Assembly (NCBI GenBank): GCA_001466705.2
Contig: LATX02000001.1
Location: 1,674,001 to 1,738,000 of the forward strand
DNA from: Moniliophthora roreri
Taxonomy: Eukaryota; Basidiomycota; Agaricomycetes; Agaricales; Marasmiaceae
Direction of reading: 5' to 3'
Length of the DNA stretch: 64,000 bases
Shown: one piece after another, positions 1-11,583 of the stretch
How positions within the stretch are numbered: position 1 is the stretch's first letter
Layout of the letters: each line of letters opens with the position of its first letter
Position numbers and translations under genes: made by a program
Notes under the pieces: model-generated
Database searches by the model: none
Seen by the model: the letters and a program-made list of their open reading frames with translations, nothing else
Told to the model about the DNA's origin: nothing

Positions 1-171
1 ATCGTAATTGACTGTGCATTTGTTCAGTTCTGTCTTCGCTTTATGGAAAATACGCGAGTCAGGAAATACCACTTGGGGTTCTGCCATTCGGTCGTGGTCG
101 AGGTTTAAGTCAGGGAACGGATCTTAACAGTCCCAGCCAGATTCCCCAGCTTGTCTCTCTTCATCTCCATC

Positions 172-1912
172 ATGTCACTCTCATCTTCCCTGCTTCGCTC
201 TCGGCTTTCCCGCAATGGCTTCCAAGCAGCGTATAGAAACCCGAAACTTTCATGGGGTGCATCCGCAATGCTTACACGTCTGCAAAATACACTGGCACCC
301 ACGGCTTCGAGCCAGGCCACTTCACTAGATCCAATGACAGGAGAAGTGGTTGCGCTACCCGATATCCAGGTACGACCCTTTTTCTCTAGCGAGTCGAGTC
401 AACAGTATTGATTTTTGTAGCCAAACAGAATGGTTATCACCAAGAACCCAAACCCAACCCCACCTCCTTCATCGAAAACCTTGGTCTTTGGTCGGACTTT
501 TGTGAGTAATTGAACGTTGTTGTGGTGGTACTCTGTATTTTTTGCTCATCCAGTCGACAGACTGACCATATGCTCACCGTTCCATGGGACATTGTAAACG
601 GATGGGGTGCTCCTCACATTCAACCTTGTATGTCTCGCCAGTATGGTCACAAAAGATCGTGTTCTAATTCAGTACACGTAGATGGTTCTCTGAAACTCGA
701 CCCCAGCACTACCGTTTTGCATTATGCGCAAACGCTATTTGAAGGCTTGAAGGCATACCGCGACGAAAACGGAAAAGTGACCTTGTTCCGGCCGGACATG
801 AACATGAAGAGAATGAACAATAGCGCAAAGAGACTAGCCTTGCCCGTGCGTTATCAAAGCTTGCGCATAGATCCACAGTGCACTCACGTTGAATAAACAG
901 ACGTTTGACGGGGAAGCCTTGCTCGAATGTATCAAGGAACTCATTCGACTTGACAAACATTGGATCCCCAGAGAACCTGGTCATTCCCTATACATTCGTC
1001 CCACACTTAGTTGAGTTGACACTGAACTCACAAAAGACGCGTCAAACTCATCTACTTTTCTCAGTTGGAACACAAAGGTTCATTGGTGTTGCACCACCTA
1101 GCGAGGCACTTCTCTTTGTTATTTGCAGTCCCGTAGGACCCTATTACCCGAATGGGTTCAAGCCCATCGCTCTCTACGGCACTACGGAATACATACGTGC
1201 CGCACCCGGAGGTACGAGATACTAAAACATCAACATGACCAACAGTTGAATGTCTCTTTAGGTACTGGTGCTTACAAGCTGGGCGTCAACTACGCACCCG
1301 GTGTGCTTCCTCAGAAAGAAGTCTCGAAACGTGGGTATGCACAGAACCTCTGGCTTCACGGACCAGAACACTACCTCACCGAAGTACGTGTCATACTATT
1401 TGAAAGAAATTCGAGTTGATGGATCGTGTCTAGGTTGGGACGATGAACATGTTCGTGGTGATAAAGCAGGATGATGGATGTGAGTCCTAGACTTTACTAG
1501 TTCAGCACATAATTCACGTCTTGTTGCAGCCTTTGAGCTCATTACCCCTCCCCTTGACGGAATGATTCTTCCTGGCGTTACCCGTGACTCTGTGCTTGGC
1601 CTCGCGCGAGAGCACACCACAGGTATCAAGAAGATTCTCGACCTTCCCGAGAACCTCACCGTCTCAGAGCGGCCCATCTCAATGAAGGAGATTAAGGAAG
1701 CTTCAAAGGCGAACCGCCTCGTCGAGCTTTTCGGCTCCGGTACTGCGGCTGTTATCAGCCCCGTAGACAGGATAGGCTATCTCGGCGAAGATATCCTCAT
1801 ACCTACCGGTGAAGATGGCATGGGCCCAATTTCTAGACCTATCTGGACAGAATTGGTCGGACGACAGACGGGTGCGATACCAAGCGCGTGGAGTGTGGTT
1901 GTCTCCGAGTAA
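172..1912 (+). CDS. BAT1: Branched-chain amino acid aminotransferase, mitochondrial type
   Basis: PLP-dependent enzyme that transfers the amino group between leucine, isoleucine or valine and 2-oxoglutarate. Eight exons splice cleanly into a fold-type IV transaminase: the [20 protein letters not shown] block, the [19 protein letters not shown] block, the [11 protein letters not shown] segment carrying the PLP lysine, and a C-terminal [14 protein letters not shown] cofactor-binding segment. The N-terminus ([16 protein letters not shown]) is rich in Ser and Arg without acids, as expected of a mitochondrial presequence. The ATG at 172 is the first ATG in this frame; the frame is open upstream only through non-ATG codons. 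Introns are phase-consistent and 40-70 nt long. The family is certain; BAT1 versus BAT2 naming rests only on the presequence. It converges with the 6-phosphogluconolactonase gene. Confidence 0.93.
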
Positions 1913-2112
1913 TTTATGCGATTCTACGTTTTGCTTCTTTAGAGGGTCGAACATAATTTCTGTTTCTATTATATAGAGGAAAGCGATCAAGAAATACAGG
2001 CTAACTGGCAGAAAAGTAGCGCGATTCTGAATATTGAAAGCATAAAAAAGGGCGTCATTCAACAAGAAAATAATACAGCTGCTTCTTGATTTTTCTTTCT
2101 GTCTCCTTGATA

Positions 2113-2949
2113 TCAAAGCTTGAACTCCGTAGAAGGAGCTTGAAGCTTGGAAGCCGCAGGCGCGTCGACAAACCAAAATACATGGCCAGGGTACGCTGGT
2201 TTCACACGCGAAGCAGGTAGACCCGTCTCTGGGTTATCAAGTACCTGGTTCAAAATATCTGCCTTTCCTTCTCCCGTAGCTACGAAAATGACTCTCGCCG
2301 CATGGTTCACAACCGGGAACGTGAGTGTGATCCTCTTTGGAGGGGGCTTTGGTGAATCCTCCAGGTAGGCCACCCATCGATCTTCTTCGGCTAAAAGCTC
2401 GTGCCCGGGGAAAAGGGAGCACGTATGTCCGTCCGGTCCCATTCCGAGTAAAATGAGGTCAAACACTGGGAAACGAGCGGCATCCTTCTGGGCAAACTCC
2501 TTGATGAGTTCCTTTTCGTAAGCATCGGAAAGCTCTTCAAGGTCGTCCAGCAACGAGACGTCGATATGATGAATGTTGCTTTGGGGTATGGGCACCTTGG
2601 AGAAGAGCTCATCGGTGCAGAGTTTGTGGTTGGAATCGGGATGATCAAGGGGTACAACGCGTTCGTCGGCGTAAAAGACTTGCCTAAAATTAAATCCATT
2701 AACGTGTGTATATATGAGCGGCTGGAAGGATATATACCAATGGTCCCACTTTGTTGAGGGATTTCCGATAAGCCCTCGAAGCATTTTCGGCAATGAGCCA
2801 CCGGAAATAGCGACGGTGAAACGACCTTTTTTGTCGATCGCATCTTTCTGAGCTTTGAGAATAAAGGCAGCAAGAGATTCAACCAAGTCGGCGGGAGATG
2901 CAAAAGAATGAATGACAGGAGGATTTGGGGGGTGGTGTACTGCAGCCAT
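2113..2949 (-). CDS. SOL3: 6-phosphogluconolactonase
   Basis: Hydrolyses 6-phosphoglucono-1,5-lactone to 6-phosphogluconate, the second step of the oxidative pentose phosphate pathway, in the cytosol. The protein has the family blocks GRFTVAISGGSLPKML near the N-terminus, FYADERVVPLDHPDSN, and LILLGMGPDGHTCSLFPGH in the C-terminal half. One 54 nt intron (2684-2737) lies in frame and could be misread as coding; removing it restores HWQVFYADERVVP. The ATG at 2949 is chosen because the longer reading frame begins only at a TTG. Length (about 260 residues) fits the family. The next pathway enzyme, 6-phosphogluconate dehydrogenase, is encoded 11 kb away on the same strand. Confidence 0.93.
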   Translation of the reverse strand: MAAVHHPPNPPVIHSFASPADLVESLAAFILKAQKDAIDKKGRFTVAISGGSLPKMLRGLIGNPSTKWDHWYISFQPLIYTHVNGFNFRQVFYADERVVPLDHPDSNHKLCTDELFSKVPIPQSNIHHIDVSLLDDLEELSDAYEKELIKEFAQKDAARFPVFDLILLGMGPDGHTCSLFPGHELLAEEDRWVAYLEDSPKPPPKRITLTFPVVNHAARVIFVATGEGKADILNQVLDNPETGLPASRVKPAYPGHVFWFVDAPAASKLQAPSTEFKL

Positions 2950-3233
2950 GGTGAAAGTTTTTCCTGAGTGAGTTGCCTGAGTCAAACGTAGTAACTCTTA
3001 TCAAATACGTCATGTGTACACAAAACGGGCAACGAAGGCTTCTCAAAGACAACTCGAAAACACCGGCGTAACATTGCATAGTGAAGACAGAAGGTACAAA
3101 GAATGCGTGTCAAGTAGTGGACATTAAACTATAAGAGCATTGACAACAGCACACGAGATTATATGTAGGAAGATGAGGGAGAGCGGATAGGATCCAAGTC
3201 CACGGAAAGGATACGGAAGAAATCATCTCGCGC

Positions 3234-4184
<951 letters not shown>

Positions 4185-4344
4185 TTTACGAGAAATCAGT
4201 GAGAGCGTTGAGTAAAGCGGCGAGGAATGACGCGGGGGCTGTCAGTGGAGGTGGTTAAGGAGAGAGCCTAAATTTGGGTTTGCCTCATTTGGCACCCGTC
4301 ATCCCGGTTCATCCTCATCTCCTTCTGCATCTTTTTAGGGCGAA
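4185..4344. promoter_or_regulatory. Shared divergent promoter, YPT7/ATG16
   Basis: Only 160 bp separates the two start codons, so both promoters and both 5' leaders must lie here. A pyrimidine-rich run (about 4305-4335) precedes the ATG16 start. No clear TATA box is visible. That the two genes are co-regulated is inference. Confidence 0.6.
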
Positions 4345-5388
4345 ATGGCAGAACCCGCATGGCAGGTAGATACAATTTTATTTTTTGATGCTCTAGGTAT
4401 CTACTAATAACGGTATTTCAGGAACTCATACGTCTACGGTTGACGGAGCGGAATGTTCAAGAATCAGCCTTCCAGTCGATTATCGAGCAATGTGAGCAGG
4501 TTTTGTTTATATTTACATGCAAATTGTTCACAAGTTGTAGATCGTAGACTGGCGCAACAGACCAAGCTATTGAAGGAGCGGAATTCATCCCTTCTAAGAG
4601 CAGTCAGCACCGTCAAGGGCAATCCTAGTAGCTCCACGGTATTTGTGGCAGGGAACGGCGATGAGTACGTATTACTTCAGCGACCTGAAGACCGTGAAAT
4701 ACTCAAGTGAGCTCTTGCTAGCAATCCTGTCCGCGCTGCGTATATTGCCTCTCTAGAATCGCAAATATCGTCCATGCGTGATGAGTTAGCCGGCGTCTAC
4801 AAGACGCAAGGTCAGAATACACAGAGATTGTTGTCAATGACGGAGACGCTGCGAGAAAAGGAAGAGTTATCCAGAGTTGATGCGGAGGCCTTGAGGAAGG
4901 CCAAGGATGAACTAACGACGCTGCGGAGAAAGGTCGACCAACACAACGAGCTTATGACAGAGAAAGATAGGACGGTACAGGTATGTGTGTCGAAATACTT
5001 CTCAGGAAGTCACTTACATGGGGCTGCATTAAAGATCTTGCACGATGAAATCAGTACATTGCAGCTTGAGTTGGGACAGATTGAAGAACGAAATGCCACC
5101 CTCACCAAGGACAATGCCAAGCTTCTTCAGCGATGGTTAGATGCTAAGCAAACAGAAGCCAATAAGATGAACGAAGCTAACGAGTTTTATGAGGACATGC
5201 GGTCCCGTCGTCAAGCTGTACTCAACTGGCGGGATGGGGAGGCAAGCAATGCCACAGATAATGCATCTCAGACATCACTCTCGGCTTCGGGAAACGGGGA
5301 AGGGAAGGAGAGCGACCCATCGAAGGAGAAGAAGGATGGGACACAATCTCCAGCGACGAAGGGCATGGATCTGACACCGAATGGCTAG
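4345..5388 (+). CDS. ATG16: Autophagy protein Atg16
   Basis: Coiled-coil partner of Atg12-Atg5; the complex acts as the E3-like enzyme for Atg8 lipidation at the phagophore. The N-terminus (LIRLRLTERNVQESAFQSII) corresponds to the Atg5-binding helix region. A long coiled coil follows and ends in the conserved ILHDEISTLQLELGQIEERN and LLQRWLDAKQTEANKMNEAN blocks typical of fungal and animal Atg16. There is no WD40 domain, as in yeast. The last 50 residues are a charged, low-complexity Ser/Lys/Glu tail. Four introns; the first exon is only seven codons (MAEPAWQ) and is supported by a good donor. About 265 residues. Confidence 0.9.
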
Positions 5389-5743
5389 TTGTTGATGATT
5401 CATGACCTTTTTTTTCAACGTCAGATACCTTTTCCCAAATCTCCTGGCATATAATACTTCAATTTGTGTATGTAAACTGAATGATATATAAAGGCTCTTT
5501 GGCAAAATTCGGTTGTACCTTGCAGAAAATACAAGCTGGACCAGTGACACGGTTGGTTTGCTTTGTTGATCAGATTCATCAAAGGAGCGTGGGAAAATTC
5601 AGCTCAAACGTTCAGCTTCTCTACCTCGACGTCGTCCCCGGCGACGTTGGCCGCGTCTACACTTTGACCGCCATCGTGCGATACCTCCTAGTCCAGAATT
5701 TCTCATTTGGCGGCATATGACAATAAGTCAACTCCTCGTGCAA
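5389..5743. other. Intergenic: ATG16 3' end and DSN1 promoter
   Basis: Tandem spacer. It holds the ATG16 3' UTR (T-rich run near 5408-5415) and the upstream region of DSN1. A GC-rich stretch around 5626-5660 precedes the likely start. No other gene is seen. Confidence 0.4.
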
Positions 5744-8047
5744 ATGGTACCCTCTCAATCCCAGTCAACCTCGAAACGAAAACTTCCAGAAGATTCAAAT
5801 CCACTGTTAGCCGCGGCAAAGAGACTGAAGAGTGACCAGGTGCGTGTCAAAATTCTCTTGTTGGTCGAACCATATATAAAGTCGACTACTTCAAAGGGCA
5901 AAGGCGCGTCTGGGAAGCGCAAAGGTGAGTTTGGACGCGTCGATTCAGTTCAGAACTAAGTGATGTTAAGTTCATCCTACAGCACAGCACGGGACTGAAC
6001 AAAGTGGTGGACTTTTGATTGTTCATGCACCGGAACCCTTCCCCAGGCCCAGCTCTGCCCAAGGTCAATCATCATCTCGTCACACGTCTCAGCCACTACC
6101 AGATCGTCGACTGCTACCATCGCAATCACAACATCATCCAATACCCACTCATTCCTCTTCACAACCTAACCTGCAGCCCTCTCAGAAGCAGAGAGCCGGT
6201 TCACAGCCTCCAACCTCTTTTCCGCAATCTATACCCCAAGCCTCATCTCGACCACCCCTTTCCAAAGTTGCCCCGTCAAGAAGTGCTCGAGCACCTTCAG
6301 CAGATGGTGCCGTCGAACAGGATATTCGGGCAATGGAAGACGAAGCTGATCGTTTGCGACGAGAGTCGCGTGCACGTTTGGTCGACCCTTCTCTTCACTT
6401 GAGCTCCGCGCAACCTGAAGACACTCCTGCCAACCATAGTAGTCGCCTTAATCGAAAAGTGGTTGATACGAGACAGCGAATACCTGTTGAGGAGAGTCCA
6501 ATGATTACCAGGAACAAGTCGTTGCGAGAGGGTGCGATGGCTGCCATAAGAGCTATTTCGGAGGAACCCGAGACAGAAGAGCAGAGAGGACGGAACCAGA
6601 ACACCACCACACCCAATGGAAAGGGACATAAACGCAAAAGTTCTGTCAGCGGCCGAGGGAAGCGAATATCTGCGTCTTTCGAGACAACAGGCGCTTTCAG
6701 TACGTCTCGTTCTGTTTTAGACTGTCATCCCTCTTATTATCATGTGTCCAGCTGAACCGCACAAGTCGGTCTCTCACGAGAGCTTCTACAAGCACATTGA
6801 CGTAGACCTACCCGAATCGGAACGACTACGGCAATTGTTTATATGGTGCCACTCACGAACTATACAAGATCCATCGACACCCTCGTCGTCTACATCTTTC
6901 CACGTAGATCTGCCTCCGCTTTCTGCGAAGGCAGCTCTTCTATTCAAGGACGTTCTCAAGATGGAGCTTCAATCACTTGCTGAGAAGCAAGTGGACCTGA
7001 ATCTTTACTCGCCTTCATCCTCGCATGCAGGTCCATCTTCAGCCCCGCAAATGAAGAAGAACGAACAGAATGTGTCGAATCGGCGTTGGGAGGCCGCGTA
7101 TTCAGAAGATATACGGAAGTGAGTAAGGCTTTTCTTGGCGAAAATCTGTTGCGTATTCAAGTTTCGACTACAGGATGGAAGATGAAGAGGAAGCCTGGAA
7201 GAAAGTCGAATCTCTCTACGACTCGTTCGTAAAGAAGGAGCGCTTGAGGATCGATAAGCGCAAGGTTGAGCTGGAGTCACTGGCTTCACATTCGTTTGAA
7301 TCCATCAATGGTGCCAAGTCTGCGAAAGCTCAGGGGAAACAGAAAGCTAGCGAGAGCGACCAGGACTGGGTTTGGCTTCCTTCAGAGCAGTACCTACCGG
7401 AATCTCAGCGCTCCATTGTCAGCCTCTGCAAATCGCTGCTCAACATACCGCAGTCGAGGGGCGAGGAAAGAGTAGTCGGTCCTAGTAGTGGCAGTCATTT
7501 ATTGCGGATAGAGAAGGAACAGGCAGAAGAGAGGCTCAGGCAACGTTATGCCGACCTTCGATTTAACTTGGACCAAGTTCACTCCTATGTCAATACCGCC
7601 AGGGCAGCGACACGAGTGGCCGAGGCTGAGCTTGACAAACGGTATGGAGTGTTGTCTATGGCGTTGTCTGCAAAGTCAAGGGAAGGCCAACAGCCACCGT
7701 CCTTCTCAAGTACATCGACATCATCGTCCACTGCCGCCCAAACGCTCAAAGGTTACTTACCGCAGGACGTGTCGTATTCACAACCTCAAGCACCATCTCG
7801 AGATCCGAGAGATCTTTTCCGAGCGTTGGCGCATGTGGACAGCGAGAGGCCGCCTGCGAAGATAGGCGACGAGGTTCGGAGGGCTGCTAGGGAGTTGCAG
7901 CGGATTGAGGAAGCAGGTGGGGTTGGAGTTGGAGAGCGAAGGTTAACGTTGCCACCGACGGGGCAGCAAACCCCTAGGAAGGTGCCTGGAACGCCCCGGA
8001 GAGGCAACACTCCAGCGAGGGACAGGGAGAGGACGCCAGGCAGATAG
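5744..8047 (+). CDS. DSN1: Kinetochore protein Dsn1/Mis13 (MIS12 complex)
   Basis: Subunit of the MIS12/Mtw1 complex that bridges centromeric chromatin and the Ndc80 microtubule-binding complex. The N-terminal 250 residues are disordered and rich in Ser, Gln and Pro. The diagnostic block follows: GRGKRISASFETTGAF, then HKSVSHESFYKHIDVDLPES and RLRQLFIWCHSR, the signature of the Mis13/Dsn1 family. The C-terminal part has charged helices (EEAWKKVESLYDSFVKKERL) and ends in a basic TPR-rich tail. About 700 residues and at least four introns. The ATG at 5744 (MVPSQSQS) is preferred; an in-frame ATG at 5717 would add nine residues. The small exon around 5881-5925 is less certain. Confidence 0.85.
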
Positions 8048-8346
8048 ATGACCTGCCTACCGCAGCACGTTTGCTTGAGATTTCCGATGCTAATAGTTCT
8101 TGCTTCTATGTTCTGATCTTTTATCATTATCGTCGTTGTGTCAAGGAATTGTAATTGTTATTTGTGCTACTAAGGACAAGCAGGAAACACATTTATACTT
8201 CGTGAGTGTGAATGAAGCGGATGTATACAGTACCAGAGCAATGACGGAGTCGAATCACAAGGAATGACTAGCTGCAACATTCGATAGACAGAAGAATAAA
8301 GGAACAAAAATAAGAAAAAGAAGGTCAAAACATTAGTCTCGGCTTA
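8048..8346. other. Convergent 3' spacer
   Basis: Tail-to-tail spacer between DSN1 and the PUB1-like gene. It holds the two 3' UTRs; no reading frame or RNA gene is recognised. Confidence 0.4.
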
Positions 8347-9847
8347 TTAGGGTGCTTGCATCTGGGTATCACCAGCCTGCTGACCAGCCGCTTGCTGGCC
8401 GTAGTATCCTGAGGGCGATTAGCAGAATGACACCATGCTGTAATCGAAAGACTTACCGCCCCAATAGTTTGAGTAGTAAGATGACGGGTCTGCTCCAGCC
8501 CACTGAGCTTGGCCTGCTTGTCCTGCAGCGGCGGCGTTGGGGTCTGCGCCTGGTTGTTGCCCAGTGTTAGCCAAACCAAGTCCAGTGCCTGCTGTAGCAG
8601 GTTGAGGCATACCGGTCGCACCCGGAGCACCAGTTCCAGGGGTTGCTCCAGCTTGATTAGGGAAACCACCATAGGCTCCAAATCCGTACTGTCCATAGGT
8701 GTTCGGCTGCGGCATACCATACATCGGCTTGGAAGATCATCAGCAATCAATCAAGGATAGATGAGAACAGCACGACGAACCATGTTACCGTAAGGCGAAG
8801 TTCCTGCAGTTGGGCTTATAGGTGTAGTCGCCACACCACCGGCATCAGCCCTGTCCTTACCCCAACTACATTTGATAGGTCTTCCGTGAACCATCTGCCC
8901 TTGCAATTGAACGATCGCCATGGCCGCATGTTCGTGGGTGTCAAGCTTGACGAATGCAAATCCTCTATCAGCTTGCATGCGGATTTCTGAAAGGTAGCCG
9001 ATCGATTGGAAAAGAGGAATAAGGTCTGCTTGAGTGCAGTAGGGAACGAGGTTTCCGACGTAGACCGTGGTATTGTAAGCAGGGGTCTGTTGAACGACTG
9101 CCTCGTAAGACAATGGACCTCCTTGGAAGTTGATGGGGGCGGGAGCGGTGCCGGTACCACCAGGGCGAGGGGCAGACACAGCGGGACTTCCTTGAGTCTT
9201 CTGGTTAGCCCAGTTAACGCGAATAGCGCGTGAGCCGAGCCATTCTCCGTTCATAGTTGCAATGGCCTGCTCTGCATCGGTCTTGTCGCGAAAAGCGAGG
9301 AAACCATAACCACGAGACTTTCCAGAGTTCATATCCCACATAACCCGAGCATCCGACATTGTACCGAAGGCGCTGAAAGCCTTGGCGAGGACTTCGTCGT
9401 TGACTTCGGGACTGAGGTCACCCACGAAGACGTGATAATGACCGGTGGTATCCTCCTTGTTTTGTTGACCTTGATAGGCCCAGTTGACCCGGATCTCGGT
9501 GTCAAAGATCTTTCGACCGTTCAGAGTTTGAAGAGCCGTCTCTGCAGCACGCATATCCATGTACTCCACAAAACCGTAGTTCAGGCCACCATGCTGATAG
9601 TTGCGGTCCGGGATGATTTTGACATGTTGTACGGGGCCAGCAACGGCGAAGATCTCGGTGAGCATGTATTCAGTGACACGAGGGCTGAGATTGCCGACAT
9701 AGAGGTGAGCACGTCTCTGGATCATCCGACGGTGAAAAGACGACGCGAGTTGGAAGAAAATGAATCGATCAATAAAACAGATAATAAGAAGTGGAGAATA
9801 CGACTCACAGGTGCCTCGGCGGGTCCTCCCATACCCACAGGATTCAT
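8347..9847 (-). CDS. PUB1: Three-RRM RNA-binding protein, Pub1/TIA-1 type
   Basis: Poly(U)/AU-rich RNA-binding protein linked to mRNA stability and stress granules in yeast and animals. Three RRMs follow in order: RRM1 with AHLYVGNLSP and YGFVEYMD, RRM2 with HVFVGDLSPEVND and SRGYGFLAFRD, and RRM3 with TTVYVGNLVPYCTQADL and DRGFAFVKLD. A C-terminal tail rich in Gly, Gln, Ala, Pro and Tyr follows (QYGFGAYGGFPNQAG), a prion-like composition. The first exon is short (MNPVGMGGPAEAP), starting at 9847; the last exon encodes YYGQQAAGQQAGDTQMQAP and a TAA. The upstream strand has a long CT-rich tract (about 9950-10020), typical of highly expressed fungal genes. About 430 residues. Confidence 0.9.
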
Positions 9848-10137
9848 GATTGAGAAGATGAGAAGAAATGAGATCTGGTCGAACATTGGGTCAGCCGATT
9901 TCGATGAGAGGTGAGAATTGCGCACGAAATACAGGAAATAACGTCCGATGACAGAGGAGGAAAAGAGATAAAGAGGACACAGAGAAGAGAGGAGAGGAGA
10001 CAGAGAAGAGGAAAGAAAAAACTACACACTCGAACACGAGAGTTTCAGAGACAGTGCCAGTCACAACCTTTGGTAGTGGGTGGGAAAATTTTCCACACGA
10101 CGCCAACCCTGTCATCAATTTCCTACATACACATCTA

Positions 10138-10370
10138 CTACTTCTGAGGTACTTGTAGGAGAAGATTTCCCCCCGTGCTCGGAACATATGTAACATTAGG
10201 ATTCGTAGAAAGTGACTGTGCAATGGCCTTGCTAGCTTCAATCTTCCTGAACGCAACGAATGCCTCTCCAGCCTTGTCCAAAGCCTGGGATATAGTTTTA
10301 GCGGCCTCAGCCTCACCCTCAGCTCGAATAACTGCAGCTTGACGCTCTTGCTCGGCCTAAGAAGGAAAAG

Positions 10371-10440
<70 letters not shown>

Positions 10441-11411
10441 AAAAAAAAGAGGGGGCCGTTATTAATCACACCGGTGGAAAGGTTCTTAAATCTCGAACCT
10501 TCTCGACAATGAACTTGGCTCGTTCAGCATCTAGAATTGCGTCAGTTATGAGGACAACCAAATTTCGGAATTGACCCGTACCTTGCTGGGCTATTTGTTT
10601 GGCTTCTACGGCTTGAGTAAATTCCTGTCAAGGGGTGTTACATTGGGACGACCAGAGATGTTATGTCCTGTCATACTTTTCCAAAGGTAAGATGTGTTAT
10701 GGAAACGTCTTCAAGTAGAATGTTAAATTCTCCCGCTCGTTGCAAAAGGTCTGCTCGAATTCTTGACGAAACCTGAAACCTTAAGTCAGAATCTCAGGAC
10801 AGACGCTACCACGTACCACTTCTCGTTGAGTGATCAACTCTGCTGCATCAAACTGAGCGACGATACTCTTCAAGACCTCATTTCCAATAGATGGAAGAAC
10901 CCTCTCGTCATAGTCCAGCCCAAGACTTTGGTAAATTTTGGGAAGATGTTTCTTGTCTGGCCGCGAGAGAACACGAAGGGTTAAGGAAACCATTTGAAGG
11001 TCCTTGGATCCGGTGGTTGTAGAAATATTCTGGCAAACAAGACGCATAAGAATAAGGTGACGAAAACATAGATACACTACCTACTCGAGGTTTAATGCGA
11101 CAGTCATAGAGGATAGCGCGTTGCAACCATGGGACGAGGAAATGTGTCCCTTCTCCGGTAGCCTATAACCTAGTTTTGAGTGACGAATAATAAAGGGATA
11201 AAGCCAGGAAATCACAGTGTCCTTGACTCCGGAGAACCTATCGAACATGACCGCCTGGTAGCCTCCGGGAACATCATATAGACTTGCCCGCACTCCGACA
11301 ATTGCGACTGCTAGAGGGACTATTATGTGCTCTTTAGTTGAATATGTCTGGGAGGTGAACTAGAGGACTTGACGAACATATCAATCTGGAGGCATTTTGG
11401 GCGAACGCCAT
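10138..11411 (-). CDS. PHB1: Prohibitin-1, mitochondrial inner membrane scaffold
   Basis: Subunit of the ring-shaped PHB1/PHB2 complex of the mitochondrial inner membrane. The reconstructed protein carries [94 protein letters not shown] and [20 protein letters not shown], then a C-terminal coiled coil and a [19 protein letters not shown] end. The PHB1 (not PHB2) type is clear. The first exon is unresolved: the best candidate starts at 11411 (MAFAQNAS) and needs a very short 37 nt intron. The intron at 10357-10498 holds a long poly(dA) tract (poly-T in the transcript). Confidence 0.88.
10371..10450. repeat. Poly(dA) homopolymer tract in a PHB1 intron
   Basis: Fifty-one uninterrupted A residues (10371-10421), then A12 and A13 runs broken by single G bases. 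On the coding strand this is an exceptionally long poly-U tract just before the acceptor of a 142 nt intron. It is far longer than the polypyrimidine tracts of neighbouring introns, and its true length is likely polymorphic or hard to assemble. Confidence 0.95.
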
Positions 11412-11583
11412 GTCAGTTGTGTGAGGGGAAGTGGACGGAAAACGTGACAAATTTGGCCGGGGACGCGTAGCATCAGCGTCGGCAGCTTCGAAAGTACTCG
11501 TCCTCCGTAACAAACATCCTTCACTAGTTCAAGATGTGACAACCTTTTAGCTAGTATACATTCTACATAAATGTATGTCAACT

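Noticed and set aside
2950..2985. Longer 6-phosphogluconolactonase start at 2985
   Set aside because: The codon there is TTG; the ATG at 2949 is the first real start and fits the family length.
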